A stretch of DNA of 64,000 bases from an uncultured Bacteroidales bacterium (GCA_946411385.1 CAMKDV010000006.1:62001-126000); one strand, 5' to 3'. Shown: positions 17,392-26,747, counted from the first letter of the stretch. Program-made: numbers and translations. Notes: generated from the sequence alone by a model not told the origin.

Positions 17392-18780
17392 TTACTTCAG
17401 TTCGGTGCCCAGCGTGTTGTAGCGCTTGCCGTTCTTTTCGATGATTACCTGGCCGTTCACTACGCGCTTTGCAGCCTTCGGGTCAGCCTCGATGTTCTCT
17501 ACTCCTACCTGTTCCGGCAGCACAACCTCTGCGATATCCTCGTTGAGCATGATCTGCTTGATAACGATGGTCTTATCCGATTTGGTAATAATCTCAAGGT
17601 ACTGGTCTTGCACGGCTGTTCCATCCAAATAGGAAGACTGATCCATTGCAGGCAGTTCCGTATATTCGCCGTTCACACCAATCGTCACAGCATCTTTCAG
17701 TGCTCCGAATTTTACGGCAATCCTGTCGCCTTGCCTGAGCCAGCAAGCAACACGTGCACCTTCTTTCTTGAGTTTCAAGCCCAAGTACGGTTCGTTGCGG
17801 GCAGTTTTCTCGTCATTGAGCGAGTCCAACTCATTGATGTTCTCATATTCGATATTGGCAGCGTCCAGTACGGCCTTGAAAGCCTCAGTCTGCTTGCCGT
17901 TATCCAATACCCACTGCTCGATATTTACCGATTGGCTGAGGTAGTTTTTCTCGAAAGAAGCGGAATAGCTTACTTGTACCGTAGCTTCCAGATTGTCTAT
18001 CGAAAGCGAGATCTGCGTGCTTCCCGCAGCTACATCCACGTCGCTGGTGTATGTGATAGCCACCTGCTCATTCAGCTTGCCGTCTGCGCCTACGGTTACG
18101 GACGTGGGAGCAACACTCAGACCTGCCAGGTTCGGTATGGTGAGGCTATATGTGCCCGGCGTAAGGTTCTTGCCCTTGAAAGTTACATTAGCCACATCCG
18201 TCGTTTTGGCAGCAGTAAGCTCAAATGTTACGTCAGTAGGATTTACACTCAGTTCAGGCTCCGTGCTCGGAGTGGCATCGTCATAGTCAATCTCATAGCA
18301 TATAAGAGCTTGACCGCCGTTACCGTCAGAAACGAAGATGACTGACTCTGTTGCCGCAATATTGGTAATCTCTACCGTACCGGAAGCCGTTCCGTCTTTG
18401 CCGGGAAGTGTACCGCTGATGCTGACGCTGACGCCATCAACAATAGCTGAACTGAAGGCAGTAGATACACCGTCTTTGTTGGCAACGCCCACAATCTTGA
18501 TTCGATTGATCTGTTTGCCTTCCTGTACGATAAACGGGAGCGCGTTGCTGATGTTTTCGTGTTTCTTGTTCGTACGAACTTTAACACCCTTGTCCCACAT
18601 GTCACCGATTTTTTTGCTACCGCCGCCTGCTATTTGCGCTGCAGGGATGGTGTAGCTGGCACCCGAAAGATCCGTATCCGCGGTTACACTTGCGGGATCA
18701 GACGGGTTCTTTTCTGTTGTCTGGGCAAACATGCCTGTGGCAAGCAATGCTGCTGCGAAAAATGTAAATAGTTTTTTCAT
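17392..18780 (-). CDS. Secreted Ig-like protein of unknown function with short C-terminal tail
   Basis: A 462-aa protein with a clear signal peptide (MKKLFTFFAAALLATGMFAQ). Residues 20-165 form a beta-rich module. Residues 170-270 (LSVNPTDVTFELTAAKTTDV onward) look like a BACON/Ig-type domain, the kind often found in exported Bacteroidales glycanases. The following 170 residues are unassigned, and the protein ends in the shared tail (VVNGQVIIEKNGKRYNTLG). It is the last gene of the PL1-CE12-CE12 operon (20 bp after the shorter CE12). A carbohydrate-binding or lyase role is possible from context only. Confidence 0.75.
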   Translation of the reverse strand: MKKLFTFFAAALLATGMFAQTTEKNPSDPASVTADTDLSGASYTIPAAQIAGGGSKKIGDMWDKGVKVRTNKKHENISNALPFIVQEGKQINRIKIVGVANKDGVSTAFSSAIVDGVSVSISGTLPGKDGTASGTVEITNIAATESVIFVSDGNGGQALICYEIDYDDATPSTEPELSVNPTDVTFELTAAKTTDVANVTFKGKNLTPGTYSLTIPNLAGLSVAPTSVTVGADGKLNEQVAITYTSDVDVAAGSTQISLSIDNLEATVQVSYSASFEKNYLSQSVNIEQWVLDNGKQTEAFKAVLDAANIEYENINELDSLNDEKTARNEPYLGLKLKKEGARVACWLRQGDRIAVKFGALKDAVTIGVNGEYTELPAMDQSSYLDGTAVQDQYLEIITKSDKTIVIKQIMLNEDIAEVVLPEQVGVENIEADPKAAKRVVNGQVIIEKNGKRYNTLGTELK

Positions 18781-18800
18781 GAATGTTGTATTTTAGTTAA

Positions 18801-20177
18801 TTATTTTTTGTCAGCGTAGCCTGTTATGCGGATATTGCTCAGGCTTATGTACTTGTCGTTGCGCGGTTTCGTCTCTTCGTTCAGCCATGGCAGAATGCGG
18901 ATATGAAGCGTCTGCCCGGCCGGGACAGTGAGATGTGCCGGTGCAATCGCCACGGGTGTCAGCTCATTCCGCGGCATAGCCACCTTCTCGTAATAGGTGT
19001 GCACATCGGTGAAACTCTCGCCAAAACCCGTATTGATGTGGCAACTCATCGTGGATGTGCCTTCTGGCGACAGATCCATCGCTATGCCTGTGATACGCAG
19101 CGCCGAATCAGCGGGTGCGGTAATAGCCAGGTCGATGTAGCGAACGGCGTTCTCGTCAATCTCGTCAGCCGGCCAAGGCGTCTTCGTCGTGCCGTTATCG
19201 GAGTTGTGGAACCGCTGCTCGGTGCCGCACATGTTGCGCGTTGAAAGGTGAAAACTGAACGTTGTAAGCTCCTTTCCCTCAGCTATCGGCTCTCGGCTCT
19301 CAGCTCTCGGCTCCTGGCTCTCGGCAATTAACTCATCGCTGATAGTAATATACTCCGCCAGTATCCCCGCCTCTTTGAGCAACTTGGCTGCCAGGCGCGC
19401 AATCATCTTTGCGCCCAGCTCCGATGTATGGGTCTTATCGCCCTGGCAAAACAGCATGGCAGTGCAATATGCATCGCCGTATTGCAGATACAGATCATGT
19501 GTAGCACTTGTCAGGTCGATGTACGGCACCTCAGTCTCTCTTGCCACCTCTTGCATTTGATACACATAGTCCATCGAATGGTCATCGGCAGCTACGTGCT
19601 GATTTTCGAGCATCAGCCCCTTCTCTATCAGGCTGAACTTGTCGCCTAAGTCGTGCAACGCATTGCGACGCAGTGTCACGGAATCCACGAAATATTTGCG
19701 GCATATAGGTCCCACCAGCACAGGCGTACACCCGAGCGCGCGCACCTCATATATATAGCGGCGCAGGTTGGCTTTGTATGTTGTACCGGGGCATGTGCCA
19801 CGCAGGTCGGTGGCTTCCGGCAGGTCGTTCGCCTTCAGGTAGTCGTTGTACTCAATGGCATCCAATCCGTTGCATTTCTCATCGTTATGGGCAAACTGTA
19901 TCAGCACATAATCGCCGGCTGTCATCTGCTGCTTCACCGATGACCATAGGGCTGCCTGGTCGTAGAACGAACGCGTCGATGCACCCGACTTGCCACGGTT
20001 GTTCACGGTCACGTACGCCGGATCAAAGAACAATCCGAGGTACGTCCCCCACCCGCGTTTGTCTGTCGCCGACGGGTTGTAATCAGCCATCGTGCTGTCG
20101 CCTATCGTGTGCACCTTTACGGCACTCATCGGCAAGCATAGCATCGCAGCCAGTACAACATAAACAACCTTTTTCAT
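18801..20177 (-). CDS. Secreted rhamnogalacturonan acetylesterase, CE12 (SGNH hydrolase)
   Basis: The 458-aa protein starts with a signal peptide and the SGNH block GDSTMADY. The NNRGKSGAS and FAHNDE blocks and the DKTHTSELG block, with the catalytic Asp-His pair, follow. CE12 enzymes remove acetyl groups from rhamnogalacturonan I. A linker (about residues 285-310, IAESQEPRAESREPIAEG) is encoded by a tandem word repeat, CTCTCGG. It leads to a C-terminal beta module of about 130 residues that is also found in the longer CE12 next door. It lacks the short tail. The start is preceded by the leader box TTTGGTAATTTTTGACTG. Confidence 0.88.
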   Translation of the reverse strand: MKKVVYVVLAAMLCLPMSAVKVHTIGDSTMADYNPSATDKRGWGTYLGLFFDPAYVTVNNRGKSGASTRSFYDQAALWSSVKQQMTAGDYVLIQFAHNDEKCNGLDAIEYNDYLKANDLPEATDLRGTCPGTTYKANLRRYIYEVRALGCTPVLVGPICRKYFVDSVTLRRNALHDLGDKFSLIEKGLMLENQHVAADDHSMDYVYQMQEVARETEVPYIDLTSATHDLYLQYGDAYCTAMLFCQGDKTHTSELGAKMIARLAAKLLKEAGILAEYITISDELIAESQEPRAESREPIAEGKELTTFSFHLSTRNMCGTEQRFHNSDNGTTKTPWPADEIDENAVRYIDLAITAPADSALRITGIAMDLSPEGTSTMSCHINTGFGESFTDVHTYYEKVAMPRNELTPVAIAPAHLTVPAGQTLHIRILPWLNEETKPRNDKYISLSNIRITGYADKK

Positions 20178-20260
20178 TTTCAGTCAAAAATTACCAAATA
20201 GTATCCCAAAAACCAATTATTTTTGATTATTTTTGGGCATTTTGGACTAATAATCTCATT

Positions 20261-22141
20261 TTATCGGCTTACCACTTGCCCCAACACATTGCAGGTCATG
20301 CCGTCGCGCGTGATGAGCAGTTGGCCGTTGCGGATCATCTTTTCAGCCGCATTTGTCTGATGCATGGCAGTTGCCACATCGGTGGTCTCGGAAGCAAACG
20401 CCTGACCGGTGATCACCACGTCACGCAGAAGGATATACTTGCCGCTACCGCTGGTATGCTCATGCCATGGCAATACGCGTACATGCAGCGTTTGTCCGGC
20501 AGGGATAGTCAGCGTAGGCGTCATCTCAATGGCGCGCATCTCTTTGTTAGGCAGCGCCGTCTGTGCCGCTTCGTATATCGTATGCACGTCAGTAAAGCCA
20601 TCGCCGAAACCCGTGTTGATATGACATTTCATGTATCCCGTGGAGTACGCTCCGATATACATGCTTATCTTAGTGATGCGTACATCCATCGTTGCCGGAG
20701 CGGTGATGGCAAAATCTACATACCGGCTCGCATTCTCGTCAATCTCCTCCGTAGGCCAGTTGGTCTTCGTTCCGCTCTCGTTGGCATTATGGATACGCAC
20801 GACAGTAGCACCTGTCTCGCCGTTGATCGTCACATCGTTCTTTGTGTCCGTAGCTACCATCAGGCTCAAACTCATCGCACCTGCTATCGGTCCCGTGCAT
20901 ACTGCTGCCAGCGGTAGAGAAGAGGGTTTGGCATCCAGCGTCCACGTGGCGCTCACTGCTGCACCGCCGTCGAGCGAGATAGCCGTAGCGTGAACGGGAA
21001 TGGCTATCCGATGTTCGCCCGAAGTGGCATACACGGTGTCCAGCTGTTCACCGCCGGTGCTGTAATTGGCTCGCACATATACCTTCTGAAACATCGAACC
21101 GCCGTTGTACTGCACACTGGCCGTGGCAGCATAGGTCTCTTTATCCAGCGATAGTTGAAGATTAGCCGTAGCCGTCAGAGCTACCGTACCGCTCGTTGGG
21201 TCAAGACCATAGCCGGTCAGCAGAAACTCTTTGTTCTGCGCCACGCTGCAATAGGTCTCGCCTATCTCTATGGCTGTGGGGTTGGCGGTGATGTCCGTCG
21301 GGATGGTGATATACTGTGCCAGCACACCTGCATTCTTGAGCAGCTGAGCCGCAGCACGCGCCACCAGGTTGCCGCCCATGGCGTTGGTATGCGTCTTGTC
21401 GCCTTGGCAGAACAGCAGACTCAAGCACTGCGTCTCGCCGTACGACAGATAGAGCTGGCGTGTGGCTTCTGTCAGGTCGATAAAGGGCACCTGCTTCTCG
21501 GCGGCTACCACCTTCATCGCTTTCACATAGCTCATCGTCGAGTCGCCGGCCGGCAGACTCTGGTTCTCGTACAGCACACCGTTCTCAATCTTCGAGAACT
21601 TGTCGCCCAGATCATGCTGACCGTTCCTACGGATATTGTCGCCCTGAAAATAGGCGCGGCAAATAGGTCCTACCAGTACCGGATTCACGCCTAACGCACG
21701 CGCCTCATCAATGAATGCGCGCAGCATGTCGCGGTACGTGGTCTGCGGATTCGTGCCACGCGCATCGCCGGGAGCCGGCAGACTGTGTTCGGCACAATAG
21801 GCAGCGTACTCCAGGTTATCCATGCCATAGGTCACCGTACCTTCATCGTTATGCGCAAACTGGATGAGCAGGTAATCACCTGCCTGCATCTGGGTCTTGA
21901 CGGTAGCCCAATAGGCGGCTCCGGTGTAGAAGCCACGCGTGTCTGCGCCCGACTTGCCGCGGTTGTTCACACTTACGAATGCCGGATCAAAGAACGAACC
22001 GAGATACATACCCCATCCGCGTTTATCCGTTGTACTCTCGTCGTACTCAGCCATAGTGCTGTCGCCTATGGTGTGAACCGTGATGGCGCTCATCGGCAAA
22101 CACAGCAGCGCTGCCAGAGTTATGGAAAGAAACTTTCTCAT
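20261..22141 (-). CDS. Secreted rhamnogalacturonan acetylesterase, CE12, longer paralogue with short C-terminal tail
   Basis: This 626-aa paralogue of the adjacent CE12 has the same SGNH blocks (GDSTMAEYD, NNRGKSGADT, FAHNDEG, DKTHTNAMG). It then carries an Ig-like module (about residues 285-440) not present in the shorter enzyme, the shared C-terminal beta module (about 450-585), and the short tail (IRNGQLLITRDGMTCNVLG). In this tail the usual Tyr is replaced by Cys. It is the second gene of the PL1 operon, 33 bp after PL1. Two CE12 enzymes with different appendages suggest action on differently placed acetyl groups, an inference. Confidence 0.88.
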   Translation of the reverse strand: MRKFLSITLAALLCLPMSAITVHTIGDSTMAEYDESTTDKRGWGMYLGSFFDPAFVSVNNRGKSGADTRGFYTGAAYWATVKTQMQAGDYLLIQFAHNDEGTVTYGMDNLEYAAYCAEHSLPAPGDARGTNPQTTYRDMLRAFIDEARALGVNPVLVGPICRAYFQGDNIRRNGQHDLGDKFSKIENGVLYENQSLPAGDSTMSYVKAMKVVAAEKQVPFIDLTEATRQLYLSYGETQCLSLLFCQGDKTHTNAMGGNLVARAAAQLLKNAGVLAQYITIPTDITANPTAIEIGETYCSVAQNKEFLLTGYGLDPTSGTVALTATANLQLSLDKETYAATASVQYNGGSMFQKVYVRANYSTGGEQLDTVYATSGEHRIAIPVHATAISLDGGAAVSATWTLDAKPSSLPLAAVCTGPIAGAMSLSLMVATDTKNDVTINGETGATVVRIHNANESGTKTNWPTEEIDENASRYVDFAITAPATMDVRITKISMYIGAYSTGYMKCHINTGFGDGFTDVHTIYEAAQTALPNKEMRAIEMTPTLTIPAGQTLHVRVLPWHEHTSGSGKYILLRDVVITGQAFASETTDVATAMHQTNAAEKMIRNGQLLITRDGMTCNVLGQVVSR

Positions 22142-22174
22142 ATTGATCTATTATCAATCAGCGTTAGCGGTCTA

Positions 22175-24034
22175 TTATCTCTCAAAACGAATAGTACCGT
22201 CCTTGCTTACAGCGATATATACGCCGGCAGGCAAATGATCCACTGCAATCGTCTCGCGAGTGGTCGTACCTACGCAAGCGCCGCTGATGGCATAGATGCG
22301 GATCATTTTTCCTGTGGGATTGTACAGCGTGTTGCCTCTGAATGACAGTGTGTTGTCGGTAACTGTTGACGATACGGAAGTCGCATCCGGCAAGTTATTC
22401 CAGCTGGTACCGAATATTCCCTGCAAACCGCTGGTATAGCCTACTATCAGGTTCGACAGCGCACTGCTGATGTCATAGTCCGTCGGGTCGAAATTGGCAA
22501 GGCTGAAATTGATATCGCTGTGCATCATTCGTCCGGCGCCCTTGTCACCCGTCACGATGGCGGGAACCTGATTCGGGTCATCGGGCGTGATGGCGGGCAT
22601 CACCGAGCTGTTGGTATCGAAGTTGTTATAGCTTGCCCCACCCTGTTTGGCTGTTACGGTCGACGGTACCTGCTCGTTACGCGCGGTAGCCTGGTAGGCA
22701 TCGAAATGTACAGTCCTTGTCGAGGAATAATACTGCGGCGTGGTGCTGGTTCCGGCAAACACGTTGTTGTAAGCCTTAATGATGCCGCCGTTCTCTTTGG
22801 AGAAGGTTGGCGAGTTCGTTTCATCCGCACCGTTCTTGGTATCCGTTCCCTGCATCGAGATGAGCATCGGGTTGTGCGCGTTATTGAAATAGTTGTTCTC
22901 TACAAACACCGACGAAGCGGTAGTCGAACCTACGCAATACTTGGCTACGCCGTCGAAATAGTTGTTGTATACATGCACGCTCATCGTCCGTACTCGCGGA
23001 TGACGCGAATCGGAGTGGTCAAACCAGTTGTGGTGATAGCATATATAGTTCGGTCCCGACTCGCTCTTCATGCCGCACATGCATGATTTGCCGGTATCCC
23101 AAAGGTGGTTATACGATACGGTCACATATTTCGAATCCGACTTCACGTCAATCGAGCCGTCACCTTTCTTTTGGTCACCGCCCTTGTTGCGGCCATAGAA
23201 CACGTCCAGATGATGAATCCATATATTGCTGTTGTCGGTATCGAGCGAAACGCCGTCGTCCATGCATGACATGATGGCCAGGTTGCGGATCTCTACGCTC
23301 TTGCTGTTACGAATCAGGAATCCGAATCCACGGATCACCGCATCGTTGCCTACACCCTCTATCGTAATGTTCAGCACGGCATCCGCATTCTTGCCTTTGA
23401 TCTGCAATCCTTCCGATGAGCTGCCGAACTCATCCATATCGTTGGCTTCCAACAATCCGATGATGCGTACATCCAACGGACGCGTCTCATTGCCTTTCTG
23501 ATAGCCGTTGATGATAGCCTGAATGCCGGTACAGGTAGTCATCGGTTTGTTTGATTTTTCCACTTGCACGTCCATCGTTATCGTCTGCGCATTGTATTTG
23601 TGGACGTACAGCACTACAGCACTGGCTTTCAGCGCACCGTTGTCTGTATATGCGCCTACTCCCTGATTCCAGTTGAAATGCGCAAAGCCGTTCCTGTCAT
23701 GTGCGCTTACCGTCAGTACAGCGGTCTCACTGGCCTGGGCATCCACATCCGCATCATTGGCCACCGGAACAACCTTCAGCTGATAGGTGCCGGCCGGCAG
23801 ACCCAATGCGTCAGCGCGAAAATGGTCGCTGTAGCTGCGCAGCAGTTGTTTGTCAAGCACGGTATAGGTTCCGTTCGTCGGACGAACATATACGTTGTAG
23901 TCCGAGTAGCCTGCCAGAGGAGCCCATTCTACATAAGCACTTTCCAGCCAGCCTGCCGCACTGTTGATCCGTACAGCCGCACCGGCACTCATACAAGAGA
24001 ACAAAACGATGGTAATTACCAGGAATTTTTTCAT
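22175..24034 (-). CDS. Secreted pectate lyase, PL1 family, with classical T9SS sorting domain
   Basis: The 619-aa protein has a signal peptide (about 1-20), an FN3-like domain (about 25-110) and a PL1 parallel beta-helix. Characteristic segments are DDGVSLD, SIDVKSDSKYVTVSYNHLW and the SRHPRVR block with the catalytic Arg. The last 70 residues form a typical type IX secretion (type A) domain: NTLYNPTGKMIRIYAISG, then LPAGVYIAVSKDG. It cleaves de-esterified pectate. It is the first gene of its operon and is transcribed divergently from the regulator. It is the only pectin enzyme here with the long sorting domain rather than the short tail. Confidence 0.92.
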   Translation of the reverse strand: MKKFLVITIVLFSCMSAGAAVRINSAAGWLESAYVEWAPLAGYSDYNVYVRPTNGTYTVLDKQLLRSYSDHFRADALGLPAGTYQLKVVPVANDADVDAQASETAVLTVSAHDRNGFAHFNWNQGVGAYTDNGALKASAVVLYVHKYNAQTITMDVQVEKSNKPMTTCTGIQAIINGYQKGNETRPLDVRIIGLLEANDMDEFGSSSEGLQIKGKNADAVLNITIEGVGNDAVIRGFGFLIRNSKSVEIRNLAIMSCMDDGVSLDTDNSNIWIHHLDVFYGRNKGGDQKKGDGSIDVKSDSKYVTVSYNHLWDTGKSCMCGMKSESGPNYICYHHNWFDHSDSRHPRVRTMSVHVYNNYFDGVAKYCVGSTTASSVFVENNYFNNAHNPMLISMQGTDTKNGADETNSPTFSKENGGIIKAYNNVFAGTSTTPQYYSSTRTVHFDAYQATARNEQVPSTVTAKQGGASYNNFDTNSSVMPAITPDDPNQVPAIVTGDKGAGRMMHSDINFSLANFDPTDYDISSALSNLIVGYTSGLQGIFGTSWNNLPDATSVSSTVTDNTLSFRGNTLYNPTGKMIRIYAISGACVGTTTRETIAVDHLPAGVYIAVSKDGTIRFER

Positions 24035-24075
24035 GCTATTAAAATTTTTAATTTTAGTTTTTCAAAATTTTGGTG

Positions 24076-24130
24076 CAAATTTACGCATTTTATTCCATAA
24101 AAATGTGCAAAAACTCGTCAAATTAGTGCA
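24076..24130 (-). promoter_or_regulatory. Activator-type promoter and candidate operator of the PL1-CE12 operon
   Basis: The complement of 24076-24083 is TAAATTTG (-7 box). Twenty bp upstream, in place of TTTG, is CACA, the end of a 27-bp element (24104-24130) that is 22/27 identical to the one at 16264-16290. Read on the plus strand, GTGCA recurs with a 21-bp period (24105 and 24126), two helical turns, as expected for an AraC-type direct repeat. It lies between the divergent PL1 and regulator promoters. Confidence 0.75.
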
Positions 24131-24153
24131 AAAATAAAAAAAATGACAAATTA

Positions 24154-24185
24154 TTTGCATAAATGGAATTTTTTTTGTACCTTTG
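24154..24185 (+). promoter_or_regulatory. Promoter of the pectin regulator
   Basis: TTTG (24154-24157), 20 bp, TACCTTTG (24178-24185). Transcription would begin near 24192. This places the start codon at 24244 and excludes upstream in-frame ATGs at 24163 and probably 24208. Confidence 0.8.
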
Positions 24186-24243
24186 TATCAGATTTCATGC
24201 TTTGCCTATGATACGCGCCGATATAGGATACAGGTTACGATGT

Positions 24244-26661
24244 ATGGTGAACCGGATACTGCTTATCCTTTCACTTTTCATCTTTCACCTTTCCCTTTCT
24301 GCCCGGGAATATTCGCTCCGCTTCTACGACGATTCCGATGGCCTGAGCCATTGGCATACCACGCGCACCGTTCAGGACAGCTCGGGCATGATATGGATTG
24401 CTACCTACAACGGCCTGAACCGCTTCGACGGCTATCGTTTTGTTGCGTTTAATCCGGTTAACGAAGATGGCGTGTCCATGCCATCCGACCGTATTCGCAA
24501 GATGGAACTCACCGCCGATAACAAGCTCCTTTGCCTCATCGACGATGACAATGTTGTGCTCTTCAATCCCAGTACATGCCGCTTTGAGGCACCCGGCCCC
24601 GAGGAAGCACAGGCAGCCATGGTCAGGTTGCGCATACATCATAATCTCAATCTGTGGAAGGAGAAAGAGGTATATACCGACCTGGGTAACCTGCATCTGA
24701 AAAATATCCGCCGCGATGATATCGACCGCCAGGGCAACCACTGGCTCATCGACGATCATGGCGTCTTTGTCGCTACGCCCGTACATGCCCGCGGTACGCG
24801 CATCAATGATGAAGAGGTGCGTGCCATGATCCACTTGCGGAATGGCGCTATCATCGCTTCCGGACGCAGCAGCAAGCAGGTCATGGTATATGACTCCGCT
24901 TTCCATCTGCTCGGCTATGTGCATCCCAACGGACATCTGAGCAAGTCGCCCGTCTCTTTCGGCGCACAGCCCTACTGCTTCTACGAGAGCCGCGACGGCA
25001 AGCAGTCATGGATAGGCTGCAAACCCGGCTGTCTGCTACGGGGAGACAACGATCCGCTCCACCCCGACATCCGCCGCTACGAGCATGTGCGCAACGTCTA
25101 TGAGATTACCGAGGATGCCGATGGCACCATCTGGGCTGCCACCTACGGCTTTGGCCTGTGGAAGCAGCAGGGCGAGACTTTCGTGCAGATTCCCGGTACG
25201 GAAACGATGACCATACGCCGGCTGCTTATCTTGGACGACAATACCATCATCGGTGCCACCAGCAAAGGTCTGCTCATTGTCGACAAACACGGTGTCCGCC
25301 TCCACCAGCGTGAGGGCAACCGCCCTACTTCGCTCAGCAACAATATCGTCATGTGTATATGCATGCATAACGGGCAACTCTATGTCGGAACCGAGGGCGG
25401 AGGCATCAACCTGCTCACCAACGACCTGCATGCCGATGTGCTCGATTTCAAGCAGATAACCGAAGCCGACGGTCTGCACACCGACATCATCTACGATATC
25501 ATGCCGTGGTCCGACCATGAATTGTTGGTTCAAGGCAATAGCGCACTTTCGATTGTAAGGGTTACGGGTGACGGGTTACAGGTTACCAATTTCGGCAAAT
25601 CGTTTTTCCAGACTCCCGACCGCCGGCCGTTCATCTTGGGCGAGACCTGGCCTGTCGACCTCGGTGACGGACGCATCCTTCTGGCGCCGCTCGATGGATT
25701 GCTCGTTCTCAACAAATCGGAGTTGGTGCCCGAATCGGAACCTATACGTATTGCGCTCAGTACCATCTATCTGGAGGGCAAGCCTAACTACGCTGCCGAC
25801 GGTCTCACCCGCATCACCCTGTCCCCCAACGAGCGCAGTTTGGGCATTGAGTTTGCAGCGCTCGACTACCGCGGAAACGATGACATCCTCTATCAGACGC
25901 ATTTCTACAAACAGGGCAATGCTGCTCATCCTTGGGATGCACCTACCCGCCTCAACCGCTTCCTCGTGCAAGATCTCACGCCCGGCAAATATATCTTCGA
26001 GGTGCGTTCTACCAATGCTCTCGGGCAATGGCAAGATAACACGCGCACGCTACAGGTCACCGTCACCCCCGCTTTCTGGGAGAGCACGACGGGATTGGTG
26101 CTGCAGATAGGATTTTTGCTGTTGATCACTATTGCCATCACCGTGCAGACCGTGCGCGTGCGCATGCACCGCCAGCAGCGCGCACAGACGCTTAATGCCT
26201 ATCTTGATTTGCAAGAGAGAATGGCTAAATATTCCAATGACCAAATAAATGAACAAATGGTAAATGGTCAAATGGTAAATAGGGAACCGTTGCCCGTTCC
26301 CGAGATCCTTGTCCCCGGTTACTCCAGCGCCAACGAGAAGTTCATCAATACCCTGCACCTTTTCATGGAGCAGCATATCAGCGACAATAATCTGTCTATC
26401 GACGAGATTGCCGAAGCCACTAACATGAGCCGCTCATCGCTCAACCGTAAGATGCACGAACTGTTCAACCTCTCCGCCAAGGATTTCGTTCAGGCGGCAC
26501 GCATCAAGCACGCTTGCAACCTGCTCCGCACCACCGATATGGCAGCCAAAGAGGTCGCCTATGCCTGCGGCTTCAGCGACCCTCGTTACTTCTCCAAAAG
26601 CTTCAAAGCCAACACCGGCAAGACTCCCACCGAGTTCCGCGATTCCGCCAGCGTCCTGTAG
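24244..26661 (+). CDS. Membrane-spanning propeller/Y_Y_Y/AraC regulator of the pectin locus (no kinase)
   Basis: The chosen start gives 805 aa beginning MVNRILLILSLFIFHLSLS, a signal peptide. Residues 25-500 contain two-component-regulator propeller repeats (for example SSGMIWIATYNGLNRFDG and ADGTIWAATYGFGLW). Residues 527-613 are a Y_Y_Y domain (LTPGKYIFEVRSTNALGQW) and 614-637 a membrane helix. After a 60-residue linker an AraC HTH follows (about 700-800, with SIDEIAEATNMSRSSLNRKM and KEVAYACGFSDPRYFSKSF). Unlike classical hybrid two-component sensors, no histidine kinase or receiver domain is present. It probably senses pectin oligosaccharides in the periplasm and activates the two operons that carry the 27-bp element; this is inference. 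Its stop codon lies inside a 15-bp tandem repeat. Confidence 0.88.
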   Translation: MVNRILLILSLFIFHLSLSAREYSLRFYDDSDGLSHWHTTRTVQDSSGMIWIATYNGLNRFDGYRFVAFNPVNEDGVSMPSDRIRKMELTADNKLLCLIDDDNVVLFNPSTCRFEAPGPEEAQAAMVRLRIHHNLNLWKEKEVYTDLGNLHLKNIRRDDIDRQGNHWLIDDHGVFVATPVHARGTRINDEEVRAMIHLRNGAIIASGRSSKQVMVYDSAFHLLGYVHPNGHLSKSPVSFGAQPYCFYESRDGKQSWIGCKPGCLLRGDNDPLHPDIRRYEHVRNVYEITEDADGTIWAATYGFGLWKQQGETFVQIPGTETMTIRRLLILDDNTIIGATSKGLLIVDKHGVRLHQREGNRPTSLSNNIVMCICMHNGQLYVGTEGGGINLLTNDLHADVLDFKQITEADGLHTDIIYDIMPWSDHELLVQGNSALSIVRVTGDGLQVTNFGKSFFQTPDRRPFILGETWPVDLGDGRILLAPLDGLLVLNKSELVPESEPIRIALSTIYLEGKPNYAADGLTRITLSPNERSLGIEFAALDYRGNDDILYQTHFYKQGNAAHPWDAPTRLNRFLVQDLTPGKYIFEVRSTNALGQWQDNTRTLQVTVTPAFWESTTGLVLQIGFLLLITIAITVQTVRVRMHRQQRAQTLNAYLDLQERMAKYSNDQINEQMVNGQMVNREPLPVPEILVPGYSSANEKFINTLHLFMEQHISDNNLSIDEIAEATNMSRSSLNRKMHELFNLSAKDFVQAARIKHACNLLRTTDMAAKEVAYACGFSDPRYFSKSFKANTGKTPTEFRDSASVL

Positions 26662-26747
26662 CGTAGCGTCCTGTAGCGCAGCGTCCTGTAGCGCAGCGTC
26701 CTGTAGCGTAGCGTCCTGTAGCGTAGCGTCCTGTAGCGTAGCGTCCT
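26651..26747. repeat. 15-bp tandem repeat over the regulator stop codon
   Basis: Six full copies of GCGTCCTGTAGCGTA (two copies with GCGCA endings) plus a 7-bp partial copy. The TAG in the first copy is the stop codon of the regulator. Confidence 0.95.

Noticed and set aside
24163..24243. Upstream start for the pectin regulator at 24163
   Set aside because: It lies before the predicted transcription start (about 24192); the ATG at 24244 begins a proper signal peptide.
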